From Diphasiastrum complanatum (Eukaryota; Streptophyta; Lycopodiopsida; Lycopodiales; Lycopodiaceae): a stretch of 64,000 nt of DNA. The stretch covers positions 1 through 64,000 of the forward strand of contig MU832220.1 in assembly GCA_029204225.1 (NCBI GenBank). The letters run 5' to 3'. The notes under the pieces are model-generated. The model was not told where the DNA came from and ran no database searches. It worked only from the letters and a program-made list of their open reading frames with translations. Shown one piece after another: positions 11,265-21,706 of this stretch (positions are counted from its first letter, which is position 1; every line of letters starts with the position of its first letter). Made by a program: the position numbers and the translations under genes.

Positions 11265-11870
11265 TTAATTTTTTTTGCTCTATTTGATTCAATTTTTGCC
11301 CAGACTTCTATTCTTTGTAAATTAAATTTGAATAAATAACATTGTAGAGCAATGAAAGGCTTTCTAGCCATATAATTTTTTCTGAATTCTGTTCAATATT
11401 AGGCAAGTTACAAAGTTTTGAAGTTGAAAACAAAATTCTGTAAACTTGTCAAAAACCAGAAATTCTGTTTTTTTTATTTTTTGCTTCTTTTTTGTTCAAT
11501 TTCCGCCCAATTTTCTATGCCTTGTGATTCAATCCGAATAACTACAACTATAAAGCATTGAAAGCGTTTTCTAGTCATATAGCTTTTTTGGGATTTCGTT
11601 CAATATTGAGCAAGTTACAAATTTTTGAAGTTGGCCACAAAATTCTGTAAACTTGTCAAAAACCATAAACTTCTAGATTTTTTTATTTTTCTGCCATGTT
11701 TGATTCATTTTTTGCCCAACCTTCTGGTCTCTATCATTCTATCTGAATAGCAAGAGTTGTAGAGCATTTAAAGCCTTTTTGAAAATATAATTTTTTTTCC
11801 ATTTCGTTCGGTATTGAGGAAGTTACAGATTTTTTAAAATGTCAAAAAAAAAAAATTCTGTAACCTTGTC
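11265..11870 (+). repeat. Three tandem units of about 200 bp in G1 interior
   Basis: Units at about 11265-11465, 11466-11680 and 11681-11870 share the order: T-rich start, TTTGCCCA, a TGTAGAGCA..GAAAG block, CATATA, TTCGTTCAATATTGAG, AAGTTACA and TTCTGTAAACTTGTC. They have diverged by substitutions and small indels. Copy G3 has two such units. Confidence 0.8.
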
Positions 11871-11885
11871 CTGTTAGCTTCAACG

Positions 11886-12032
11886 ATGTTATTGCTAGCA
11901 GGTGCACCTATCTACAAGGATCAACATCAACAAGCATTATCTTGGGATCTTTTTTTGGATGGTGTCGACTACCCATTTGTCAATGAACAAGGTTATCATG
12001 AATGGCCACTGGACCCATATGGCTATTATTGA
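11886..12032 (+). CDS. Short conserved peptide frame at the 3' end of G1 interior
   Basis: A 48-codon frame ends in ALSWDLFLDGVDY, FVNEQGYHEWPLDPYGYY and a TGA. The same C-terminal sequence with few changes ends a 65-codon frame in the independent copy G3 (24426-24623, minus). Both sit just before the polypurine tract. Conservation of residues over a non-coding background suggests it was, or is, translated, perhaps as the tail of a larger ancestral protein. I do not recognise the family. The start codon is uncertain because similarity to G3 begins a few codons upstream, beyond a stop. Confidence 0.55.
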   Translation: MLLLAGAPIYKDQHQQALSWDLFLDGVDYPFVNEQGYHEWPLDPYGYY

Positions 12033-12083
12033 AAATTTGCATTCAAGCTTCGAGGTTGTTGTCGTGGGACTGCCACCGATTTT

Positions 12084-12095
12084 GGTGGGGGGTAC
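12084..12095 (+). other. G1 polypurine tract
   Basis: GGTGGGGGGTAC directly precedes the 3' LTR start TGTTGG. The same tract, GGTGGGGGATAC or close to it, precedes the LTR in the minus-strand copies at 24217 and 46789. Confidence 0.8.
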
Positions 12096-12853
12096 TGTTG
12101 GAGGGTTTTCGGATCCCAAGGCAACCCTAACCCTAGATAATAAGTGAGAGGGATTTGGCACCCTGCGTGTGTAAGTCCAACCCGATGATCACATAGTTAT
12201 TTGATTAGTTACAAGTTAATAAAAAAAATTTAGGCCTTTTTGCGGGACTTTTAATGTCGCAGGCCTAAAAGTCAAGTTAGTGAATAAAGTTGGAGCTCCC
12301 ACCAAATTCAAATTGGTTCCCTCCAATTATTGATTGGGTCCCCACTCTTTTTTAAGTTTGAATAGTTAGGAAGGTAGAAATGGGCCAATAAGATTTTGAG
12401 GCCAAGACCCTCCTCTCTACTATAAATAGGGGCAAACTCGAGTTGCTCCTCATGTTCTCTCTTCATTTCAATACAAGCGGTAGAGTCTCTTATGGAATGG
12501 ATAGGAAATGTCCTTGCTCTTCTTCTTTCCTTCTCCATCTCTCATGCTTTCTTTGGATTTATCAATTGCTGGATTTGCTAGTTGTTGGAATTTATCTTTA
12601 TTATGCTTTTTGTGAGAGAGAAAGATAGAGAGAGAAAGAGTAAGCTATCTTCATTGTGTATTTAGGATTAATGGTTGTAGTTTTAATTGGTAGTGTTAAT
12701 GGATGATAGAGTTAGATGTGAATCTTCCATTCATGCTGTAATCTGAGATATGTTATCGCTCTCATGGGATCGAGAACCTCCGTGTGACGACTAACCTCAT
12801 CTCCCTAATGCTTGCTTGCTTGGATCTTGGGTTAAGGAAATAGCCCCCCTACA
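12096..12853 (+). repeat. G1 3' LTR
   Basis: 758 bp, TGTTGGAGGG to TACA, followed by target duplication AATAT. It is collinear with the two-part 5' LTR. Confidence 0.88.
12420..12429 (+). promoter_or_regulatory. TATA box in G1 3' LTR
   Basis: CTATAAATAGGGG at the position equivalent to 10651. Confidence 0.55.
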
Positions 12854-12858
12854 AATAT

Positions 12859-13425
12859 CTTGATGTAAATCGAACAATCGGTTCTAAAGATAGAGGTCCA
12901 AGAAAAAAAATCTGGATCAAGATACTAGTAGTGAAAACTTACAACAGACAATTGTGGATCAGAAGTGTGTCAGTGTAGCAGCAAGAATCAAGATGTAATG
13001 TAGTCTGTAATAATGCACAAATGAACAACAATAGTTGGTGTGTGGACAAAATTGCACTCTTTGATTAATCAAAAATAGAGTAGATGAGCGTGAAGCTATG
13101 CGCTGGTCTGTGAGGCGCAGAAATACAGAGCTTCAGATGCTTGATCGTTGCTACATGGATTCTCACTTACGTCTGAAAAACAATCAGATCACTAACTAGT
13201 AAAGATGCAGACTTTATTCTAGATTCATTTGACTTGTTGATGATTGCAGTCGGTACTTGAAAGTATAAATTTGAATCTACCTAATTTACTAGAGTTGTCC
13301 TATAGTAGGTAGCCATCATTTTAAATAGTAAATCTATCTACAAGTAGGTGGACTGTTAGTATGTTGTCCTTGGAGTTGACTCACAATACATGGATCGACT
13401 TTTACATGTATCAAATTTGAACTGA
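12859..13425. other. Unassigned sequence after G1
   Basis: This is the far side of the G1 target site, so it should continue the DNA that ends at 7735. I see no domain or repeat in it. Confidence 0.4.
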
Positions 13426-13429
13426 CTTG

Positions 13430-13615
13430 ATGAGAGAGTCAAGAAGTCGATAGATTTGAGTTAGTCGAGAGTCGATGAAGTCAAGTGTCGAGTGAGTCGG
13501 TGGAGTCGATTATCGAGTGGAGTTTCGAGTGATTCGAGTGTCAATGGAGTCGAGTAAGTCGAATGAGTTGATGTTGAAGTTAAAGTCGATGGAGTCGGAC
13601 TTCGACAAATTTCAA
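13430..13615. repeat. Degenerate GTCGA-rich minisatellite
   Basis: The motif GAGTCGA and close variants (GTCGATG, GTCGAGTG, GATTCGAGT) recur about every 8-14 bases for roughly 180 bp, without a strict period. Confidence 0.7.
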
Positions 13616-13654
13616 GATGCTCATTATTGAGTGGATCTAATCTTGAGCATTAAA

Positions 13655-14068
13655 ATCCAACACGCCAATGGTGGAGAGAATATCTCTACTACACTCAAGG
13701 AGTAATGCCAAAGCCAAGACATCTCATCACTCCCTATTTGACTTAGTTCAATGGGTTAGCCAAGAGGAAGAATCATACACTGGTCGAGTCAACCAAATTT
13801 ATGTTGGCACACATCATTAACAAAGAGTTTCTGGGCTGAATTTGTTTCCAATGCAGCCGACATCCAAAACAGATGCTCGACCAAGGCCCTCTCAAGTAGA
13901 ACACCCCATGGTTTGGACAGGATCTAAGCCTTTAGTAAAAAACCTACGAGTATTCGGTTGCATCGCCTACGCGCAGATCTCGAAGGAGACAAGGAAAAAA
14001 TGCGACTTCCAGTCTAAAGACCATCCTGATCGGTTCAAAAATAAGGACTCCTTGAAGTGCCTCCAAAC
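13655..14068 (+). pseudogene. Copia integrase fragment
   Basis: In shifting frames it reads NGGENISTT, then RKNHTLVESTKFMLAH, QNRCSTK and KTILIG. These are the second half of copia integrase from the DNGGEY region to the domain's C-terminus. It is clearly related to 59060-59862, which extends further both ways. Numerous stops and frameshifts make it non-functional. Confidence 0.75.
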
Positions 14069-14153
14069 TTGGAAGCTCCTCCTTGATTGCATAGGATTGG
14101 AAAATGCTTTCAAACTCATCTTTTCAATCCATTAAGTATGACTTGAACTAATT

Positions 14154-14846
14154 TGTGAAAAATAGTCAAAAATCTATCTTGGTTATTTCATGACTTTATG
14201 TTTGTGAGCACATTTCACATGTGTGGAGAATGTTCCCACGTGTGTAAAAGAGGTCAAAATAGTTTATAATGTTGACTTTAGGGGTGTCATAAAGTTTTAT
14301 GGTCAAGCATCTAGGTGTCATAAGTGGATAGAGCCAATTTGGCCTTTGTCGGTAAAAAGTCAAGTACACTTGGTTTTAGTTGATTTGACCAAAATTCAAA
14401 GATGACAAACTTGAGCTAGTTAGGTTGCTTACACATGTCTAGTTTAGGTTCGTTGAGTGATGCTCCCTATGTGGTGACAAAAGTCTCAAAGGGTCCAATC
14501 ATAAGAGAGATTGTTGGAAGGGTCCAATCAAAATCAAGCGATGTTGCATCACACACTTTTGATTTCTATCAAAATTCCAAATGAGTTTTTGAGTCAATTT
14601 GGAGATCTATCAAAATTGTGTGTATTTCCTTCTCTCTCTACCGAGAGCAAAAGTGGTTCTTTCTCTTTTTACCCGAGGAGAGGAGCTTGTTTTGCCTTAG
14701 TTTTTTATGAAGCTTTTCTACACGCGTGAAACACCTTTGGTTATGAATGTATGCATGTAGATTTGCCTCTTTTCCTTAAAATTTGACATTGATCTTGGAT
14801 ATCCATAAATAGCAAATTCCCTAATGTGTGAAATTGAAAATTCACA
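14154..14846 (+). repeat. Family F LTR, plus orientation
   Basis: It begins TGTGAAAAATAGTC and contains the family blocks CTCTACCGAGAG, ACCCGAGGAGAGGAGC and ACGCGTGAAACACC. The 3' end is rearranged (AATTCACATGTGTGC, then repeated AATGTGTGAAATT), and no primer site follows, so it is a solo or broken LTR. Confidence 0.7.
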
Positions 14847-15347
14847 TGTGTGCAAATTTCGTAATGTGTGAAATTAGAGCATGTATGGACCCAAAATAGC
14901 AGCACCTTGCTCTCTTCTATTACTGATGAAAATTACATAGGAGTTTTTTTCTTATAGAAGCTTGTGGGTTTCGCTTTCCACATTTGCTTATGGGACAAGA
15001 CATTTCAAGACTCAAAATACAATGCAAGTCCCTTTCTGGAAGCTTGACTTTGACTTTTACTTAACTTTTTAGTCTAAGTTTAAATCTTAAGATTTGCCAA
15101 AATTGTTTTCTTGCCCCTAGTAACTAATGGCACCACAAGTTGGACTTACACTCGTAGGATGCCAAACTAGGGCCTAATGTCATTATCTGATGGGTTTATA
15201 AACACAAGATGCCATACTTGGGCCACTAATCTAACAAGAATTATTATTTACAAAGAACTTTCCATTATAAGGCACCACTTTCCTAAATTACCCTGGGCTT
15301 TATTGAGATGCCCCTAGAAGTTAGCCTGGTTTGTCCAGCCCATGGTA
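14847..15347. other. Unassigned spacer
   Basis: No domain seen. A short piece near 15133 (TTGGACTTACAC..AGGATGCCAAA) resembles the reverse complement of the early part of the G LTR, so a diverged G LTR scrap is possible. Confidence 0.35.
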
Positions 15348-15814
15348 CTAGGAATCACCAGCCAATTGGGATGGGCATTGATATCTTGCACTTTTGGCCA
15401 TGGCTCTCTTCGTGGAATTTCGAGGGGGTCCATGCGTAGGTACCTGGGAATTTTGAAGTATTTTGTCAGGGCCGTTTTGTCGTCCTTAAAGAGGAAGTTG
15501 TGCCATGTGGGTTGTGGTGCCAGCTATTCAATGATTTGCTTTTCACAGCCCTTGATATTGGCGGTAGAGGACGACAAAACATAGCCTCCCTACATCTGAT
15601 CTTCTGGGTATTTGGCCTCGAATTCTTGGATAGACTCTTCTAGAGTCTTGGGCCGTTTGAAGGTCTGCTTGGCACTGATGGTGGCTTTACTGTCTCCGGT
15701 GTCTTTTTCCATTAACTTGTCTTGAGAGGGGACTTCATGTGAGGTACCAGCCCCCAATGATTCTTCAACAGGTACATTCAGCAACTCAATAGTGAATGAG
15801 GTATCAAACTCCAT
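15348..15814 (-). pseudogene. Unnamed retroelement protein, copy 2 (partial)
   Basis: The minus-strand frame from MEFDTSFTIEL to a TAG is open except for one TAG at about 15590. It aligns with the 306-codon frame at 46839-47756: shared landmarks are FKRP followed by an acidic helix, a GG(Y/W) start, W then a basic/acidic (F)-x-K-D/T-x stretch, and LRxDPxx(I/V)P. Copy 2 ends early relative to copy 1. Copy 1 lies between a gypsy protease and the LTR of a G-family element, which suggests this is also retroelement coding DNA. I do not recognise a named domain. Confidence 0.5.
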
Positions 15815-16098
15815 GGCGGCCTAGGTTAAAGCTTGGGTGCTTCATTAGAGGAGTTCTCAATATCAAAAAGACCCTTTAAGGAATGCCATGTAGGATATAG
15901 AAAAATATCAAAATAAAAAAAAACAATATTGTTTATTTGCTTGCCCACACCACTCCCAAGGCCTCCCCAACTCCCAATGATCTTGTCTGAAACCACCTCG
16001 TCTCGTAGCAAAATCATCTATTATGAGAGCATCCTGCAATAGGAAATATGTTAGCAAAAACACATTCAGTGATTAAAAACATTCTAATGCAAGGAAGT

Positions 16099-16700
16099 TT
16101 AAACACGTACACATTCTTCATCATCAGCAGCAACTAGATCAAGATGATCAATATAATGACCACGTACTGAAGTGGAATTATCAGTGAAATGCATTAATGA
16201 TGGACGAGGGAAGCCCATCTGGAATTGAAATGCCTTGAATTCTTCATCGGATGGTCTGCCTCGCCCATCCTCAGCTATATTTGATATAGTCTTAGTCAGG
16301 CATTCTTCATCGGTCATAAGTCCCTCCTCATCATCAAAATCAATACCAGCAACATGGTCATCTGTTTCAAAATCTACAAAGTCAGAGAATTCAAAAATTG
16401 TGCCAAATAATAAACATAGAACCTCGTCTTCACGACAGTAAAAAATCTACATAAATCAACAGTAGAAAATATACATCGTCATTAATATAATATACAGACA
16501 AATTGAAAAGACATTTTGACTCCTTTATAGGGTTGGATTCATCATCAGATGTATTTTGGCCAATAAAAAAATCCCGGAGAACATCAGTATTTACATCAAC
16601 AAAGTCACTTTCCTTATCAGGAGTGTCGATCAGAAAGTGACTGATATCCTTAATAGTTGACTGAACAGAGGATGATGCAATAGAAACTTTCTCATCATCT
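16099..16700 (-). CDS. Unrecognised acidic coding pieces in the TIR element
   Basis: Minus-strand frames read IPDDEKVSIASSSVQST and DVLRDFFIGQ in one block (about 16515-16700). After a likely intron they read DDHVAGIDFDDEEGLMTDEE and further to about 16099, where the frame ends near a possible donor. The composition (D/E/S-rich, low repeat) looks like spliced gene coding rather than noise. No family recognised. Confidence 0.35.
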
Positions 16701-16793
16701 GGAATCTGAACTAACAGGTATTATAATGTAATTGTTTCATTCTAATTCATTCTGTTTCATAATTGATTTCTTGTGTGCTGAATTATTTTGCAG

Positions 16794-17066
16794 TCATTTC
16801 AGCAAAATTATTCATTCAGCTATGGGTGGTACACATTATACAATGCAAAGTTATTTTTTGAGTGGTTCAACCTTCAGCAAGATGTTGATATTTCTAAGGT
16901 AATAAATTATGTTTATTCTTATTTTGGAATCATGATTAGTTTTCTATTTTGTTGATGTTTTTGGCCATTACTAATACATGAATGTTCTATTTTGCAATTT
17001 ACACTTCTTGAGTACACATCAAGGCAGGTGTACAGATTTAGACAAGAAATTATCTTGAGTATATAG
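16794..17066 (+). CDS. Two exon-like pieces in the TIR element, plus strand
   Basis: Exon 16794-16898 is 35 codons exactly, from an AG acceptor after a T-rich tract to a GT donor (contains YGWYTLYNAKLFFEWFNL). A second piece, 17028-17066, begins after GCAG and reads VYRFRQEIILSI to a TAG. Phase is kept if they are joined. The aromatic-rich sequence is not one I can place. Confidence 0.35.
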
Positions 17067-17527
17067 GCTAGGGCAAGGCTTCAGCCTCCCGTTATTGATG
17101 ATGGTGTAAAGGATGATGTAGTTTTACTAAATTAAGATCAGAACATATATAGATAGCATAGAACAAAAATATGTATAGAATTCATAGAAAAATATACATT
17201 GATATATCAAATGCTGCTCCAGTTTATGAATTTGGGAACACAAAATACATGTACTGATGCCCAACTTGGGCTTTCATTTATTGAATTAAAGAGTATATAC
17301 ACAAATTTTTACTAAAGTTTATTTGAAACTATTGTTCTCCCACAATGGTGATTGTTGTAGGTAGATCTTTGCAGCACGTTATCAGCTCCTGTCTTTTTCG
17401 CATCTGTGACATGGCAAATATTGGTGAATGTGCAAATGTAAATGATGAAATTTTCTATTATTTTGTTCTATTTTGAAATGGCAATAAACATAAAGTATCA
17501 TAATCTAAAGAGCTTTAATAATGAAAA

Positions 17528-18019
17528 TCACCTATGATTGTTGTAGAGTGCATCTGTTTTGATATACTTACAATTACATTTTTGATGATCATGAGGATTG
17601 ATATCATGTACTTTGATTTCTGAATGCATATATACATGTTGTACTAAGACTTCTGATATAGATTGACCTCCCGGGGTAGTCTTAAACTCCATATATTTTG
17701 CTTTCCAATAAGATTTGTAAGTCATTTTTGCTCTTTTCTTTTGTCGAAAATTGTCCTTTGATGATGGATGCAGCAATACCCATGAGTTCTTCATATATTT
17801 TGTTGGCTTCCAGTTATCAGCTTCATCTTTCTCACTGTAAAGAATCACAGACTCAATTGTGGATCTGGGTCTCCTTGCCATTGCTATTTTCAAAGCCTGG
17901 GCGCCAAAAATCTCTTTGATATGATATTTAATTTCAATTTTTTGTATCAAATTTAATCTAATGTGAATGCCAACATAATCACAGTTACTGCGTATACCAT
18001 ATTTTATGTAACTGTACAT
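17528..18019 (-). CDS. Unrecognised 163-codon frame in the TIR element
   Basis: An open minus-strand frame contains RRPRSTIESVILYSEKDE, a WKPTKYMKNSWVLLHPSS segment and a C-terminal CNCKYIKTDAL. The last codons run into AG|GTGATTTTC, a possible splice donor. It starts close to the right inverted repeat. It resembles real coding in composition but has no motif that I can tie to a family. It could be a captured gene piece or part of an unfamiliar transposase. Confidence 0.4.
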   Translation of the reverse strand: MYSYIKYGIRSNCDYVGIHIRLNLIQKIEIKYHIKEIFGAQALKIAMARRPRSTIESVILYSEKDEADNWKPTKYMKNSWVLLHPSSKDNFRQKKRAKMTYKSYWKAKYMEFKTTPGGQSISEVLVQHVYMHSEIKVHDINPHDHQKCNCKYIKTDALYNNHR

Positions 18020-18399
18020 ACTATATTTCTACAATTGTAGCTAGTATAGTTAGAAAATTTCATTATACTAACCAGCATAGTCAAGTATTTAACTTGAGGT
18101 ATTGACATCGGACATATTAGCACATGTCGGACAGCAAGAAGAAACCAATGGGATACGTCCATGCTGCCCAGACACAAATTTCAAAGTTTTCTATATTGCA
18201 TTTTTATTTTTTAGTTAATTTGAACTACGTTGCGTAGATTTCAAATCTGTGCATTTTGATTGGGCCTGGTGACGGTCGAAACTAAAGAAAAATAAATAAA
18301 AGTATCTTTACAAAGGGCCTTTTTGATATTGAGAACTCCTCGGTTCAGGTGGGATCCCTTGATCTTGCACTGATTATGCTTGACTGGTTGTGGCCGACG

Positions 18400-19090
18400 G
18401 CTGCGTGTCTTGAGAAATGGCTGAAAGACCCTGTGTTGCTAGTCTAGTTGTTTTTCCAGCTTGGCCTCAAAGTCCTGCAGCAGCTTCTTATGCGTTTGCA
18501 ATTTTGCAATGACTTCATTGTATTTAACTATGGGAACGGGACTGGTGTACCCGACATTGGCGGCATTGCAAGATAAAAGATGATTGTTTGCTGGTGCTCT
18601 ACGCACTTATTCTGCCAAGCCTTAATCGCCTTTTCTTTAATTTGTTGTCCGCATGCACATCCACATCATCAAGAGGGATTTCCATATCCGATGCCAGTGG
18701 AATTGGCACACTTGTTGGTGAAGCACCCGTAGTTGTGCTTGTTGCAATGGGTTGCTCTTGGGCTTGCTCTGCTGGGTGTGCCCCCTTATCATAGATGTCT
18801 AGGGGGGTGAGACCAATGGGATATGTCGTATTGTATCGGTTATCTGACTCCTTTTGCTAAAATAGTGATCTTTGCCCCCCTTATCTTGTTGCGTTCATTG
18901 CAAGTTGGTCTTTTGCCCCCTTGTCATCTCCTGCCACTTCTCTGCTTGACGATCCAATTTCTTTTAGTATGGGAGGCAAGGGAGGAAGTGTGAAGGAGGG
19001 CTTCTTCTTGAGCAACTCATGTAAGTAGTTGCTCTTTCTAGGCATGTTGGAGGAGGTTGGAGGTGCCTGGGGGGTCTCGCCCATGAGCAT
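18400..19090 (-). pseudogene. Proline-rich retroelement-like coding relic
   Basis: The minus strand reads MLMGETPQAPPTSS and LHELLKKKPSFTLPPLPP. Then come a stop, a segment with PIPLASDMEIPLDDVDVH, and after a frame break a helical KYNEVIAKLQTHKKLLQDFE. It abuts the TIR element. The order (P/S-rich linker, then a helix) resembles the start of the unnamed protein at 47756, but the alignment is too loose to be sure. Confidence 0.35.
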
Positions 19091-20390
19091 CTACCCTAGT
19101 TGTGATGCAAACTCCTTGGGGGGCAAGCTGGATTATTGGGCCGGTCCTGCTTCTTGCGTCCGTTTGAGGAGCTCACTCGTCAATCATAATTCCTCTGATC
19201 CTTCTTCTATACTCAATAATAAGAGAATGTGAATAATACTATTCTTAGAAGACACATGAGTCGTTCTAAAAAGTCCTTTCCATAAGGAAAGTTCCAGACT
19301 TATCCAACTCATTTATGATGCCTTTATTTCTCAAAATTTTCTTACACAAGTCATGACACATAGTGTCATTCCAAAGTTAAGGTTCAATCTAGAATACATC
19401 TAGATTCCATTAATCTTAAGTTCTAATCTAGAATAGCTTAAGATTCACCGAAATTTCTTTACGAGGAGTTTTGACTTTTGGCTTCCATCTACTATCCAAC
19501 TCCTCCTGAGATTCTGGGATAGCATTCCATCCTTTTCTAATCGAGAAAAGGTTAAGGCCAAAAGTTTTCATGTATTCTATGCACAAAAACCCTCTAAATG
19601 AATTCAAAAATGACTCATAAAGGTTGCGACTTATAAGCAATACATATCATCAACAATATCCATAAATAAGGTTATATTATTGATTCAAACAACTAACTCT
19701 GAAGTAGCCCTCCTGACTCTATTAGTTGTATCGGATTTAGAAAATATTTGAATGTCTAGGTGTGGATCCAAAAACACCACATTCAGTCTGATTCTAAATC
19801 TATCCTAGGTCAATAAGTTGAGAAATCACTATTACCTAGCGAGAAACTATCTTTATACAATGCTCATCAATATGCCTATGTTTTACCGACTAATTTATGC
19901 ATGCATATAAACTCAGTCCAAGGAATACATTGTAGATCCACAAGATTAAAACTTGTGCAAAGAAATTATGATTTGACAATGATTCTTTACATAGCATATC
20001 TCAAGAAATCACATGAAATCAGGCTAGCTAGTATTGAGAAATTCACTATTACATTCTTTGAATAACGAAATAAATTTAAGGGTTTTTGGTTTTGTAAATT
20101 TGAGATATCTTGAAGGGGTCATGACTGATATCTCAAATTTTTGACAAAACACCCTCTTGTGAGCAATAGCATCATTTTCGATTTACGGCCGTACTATGGT
20201 CAACCCGATCCAGTTAGTTTCAGACCTTTGTTTTGGAATCCCCTGCGTCCCATACCACATGTTCGTCCTCCGTGAAATTTCTTCACCTTCTGATCCATAC
20301 ATCCAAAAAATCAATTTTTTTTTCTTTTTTGGAACTATTCAAATGACTTCTGAGCAAATTTAGAATTCACTTCAACATAATCTCAGACTT
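19091..20390. other. Unassigned spacer
   Basis: No domain, LTR end or repeat that I can identify. A small frame at 19428-19640 (minus) shows no family features. A local repetition occurs at 19387-19440 (AATCTAGAAT with ATCTAGATT). Confidence 0.35.
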
Positions 20391-21600
20391 TTTTTGCTTG
20401 TTTTGCCTTATCTCTCTAGATGAGCCCAAAAGTGGTATTTTCTCTCTCTACCCGAGGAGAGGAGCTTGTTGGGACTTAGTTTATTTCATGAAGTCTTCGA
20501 CACATGTGAAACACCTTTTGGTAATAAATGAATGCATGTAGAATGGTCATTTTGCCTTAGATCTTGTCATTGATCTTGGATTTTCATCAATAGGTGATCT
20601 ATAATGCATGAGCCAAGCTTAGGAGATCAATTTGACCATTAGGGAGTTCGCACACGTGTGAATTTTCACATGGTATCAGAGCCTACCTATGTATTTGATG
20701 CATCTATCATCCGAAGTTTTCAAATTTTCATGAAAATCTAGATCTAGAGTGTGTTGATTGCATCTCCCATGCTATCTAAGGGATTTTTGGATCAAGAGGG
20801 TTCATTATCATAAGGATTGAATCGTTTCTGGTACTGTATAGAAATCCCTGCTCAGACACGTGTGAAGGACAACCAAATTTAGTTTGGTGGTTCTCTTCCA
20901 TGTTAGATCTAGGGCACCCAACCTGGTTGGGCACGTTTACTTTTGTCTCTATAATGATTGTTTGATCAAAAATTCAAGAAGAGGCTTGCCAATCCCATCT
21001 ATTTGAGATCTAGTCATCATTTGAGGTCATAGCCACATTTTTTCTTACAATTCCATTGTATTAGAGAGATTTGTGGATTCTTTGAGTGTTTCACACATGC
21101 CAAAGACAATTTGACCCAAACTTTGCCTATACTCCATCAATTGATGAGAGGTTGATCTAGTTTGAGATTTGTAAAGCTAGTGAGATCCATCTCACATTTA
21201 TTGCAAGATCTTGCATAGGAGTTGGTAGTACACCTTCATTGGATCCTATAGTAAGAGAGAAGCAATACTTTATTGTCTAATTCACAAAAAGTATTTACTA
21301 TTTCATGGCATCTGAGGGTTTCTTCCTATTGGAATCTAGTGAGAGACTATCTACCTCCAACTATTCTATTTTGAAGGTTAGAATGGAGTCAATCTCGATA
21401 CTTCAAGATGTGATGGACATTGTACTTGGGATTGAGGAGGAGCCTCAAGTCCTCCAAGAAGTACAAAAATATAAGAAGAGAGTTGGGATGGCTCTCCACT
21501 ATATCAAGATGAATGTCTCTAATGAGATTTTGAGAGAGATTGGTGCTTGTACTTTGGCCAAGGATGCTTGGGATACTCTCAAAGCAATCTATGAGGTATC
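20391..21600 (+). mobile_element. Family F element F2, 5' end only
   Basis: The last 280 bp of an F LTR (to TTTTCACA at 20670), primer site 20671-20686, leader, and Gag start at 21305. At about 21598 the sequence switches to a minus-strand F leader (F3), giving a head-to-head arrangement. Confidence 0.8.
20671..20686 (+). other. F2 primer-binding site (tRNA-iMet)
   Basis: TGGTATCAGAGCC directly follows the LTR end, an exact match to the initiator tRNA-Met complement at its first 12 bases. Confidence 0.88.
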
Positions 21601-21706
21601 TAGCTTCACTTCAAGAATAGAGCACAACAAGACTTTGATCCACCTTCTAGGAACATGTGCAGAGCTCAAAGAAATCACAAGAGACTCAAATCTACTTGAT
21701 TTGTAA
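21305..21706 (+). pseudogene. Family F Gag N-terminal part
   Basis: It opens MASEGFFLLESSERLSTSNY and runs open through RMESISILQDVMDIVLG and ALHYIKMNVSNEILREIG to DAWDTLKAIYE. From about residue 98 it is unrelated antisense leader sequence. It is collinear with the Gag at 51944 and 51769 and with 8825. Gag residues 1-97 of the UBN2-type region are intact; the rest is lost. Confidence 0.82.

Larger units (their letters stand above)
7736..12853 (+). mobile_element. LTR retrotransposon G1, non-autonomous, with nested copia F1
   Basis: The element starts TGTTGGAGGG and ends TACA, and is flanked by the 5-bp duplication AATAT (7731-7735 and 12854-12858). Its 5' LTR is split by F1: pieces 7736-7793 and 10395-11076. 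A 63-bp segment (7794-7856) has no counterpart in the 3' LTR. A tRNA-Asp-like primer site, a 1-kb internal region without pol, a polypurine tract and an intact 3' LTR follow. With F1 removed the element is about 2.6 kb. The internal region holds three tandem units of about 200 bp and a short conserved reading frame. Related copies here are at 23496, 24067-25306 and 46041-48562; the last carries a Ty3/gypsy-type protease, so G is probably Ty3/gypsy. Confidence 0.85.
15848..18341. mobile_element. Candidate TIR element of about 2.5 kb
   Basis: The first 30 bp (15848-15877, starting GAGGAGTTCTCAATATC) and the last 30 bp (18312-18341) are reverse complements with one mismatch. The segment splits retroelement-like minus-strand sequence (18400-19090 and 15348-15814). 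No target duplication is visible beside the repeats (TTA versus GGT). The interior holds exon-like coding pieces on both strands and no transposase that I recognise. It may be a gene-carrying non-autonomous DNA transposon, or an inverted duplication at a rearrangement. Confidence 0.5.

Noticed and set aside
12115-12140. Telomere-like CCCTAACCCTA in the G LTR
   Set aside because: Only two units, part of every G LTR copy; not an interstitial telomere array.
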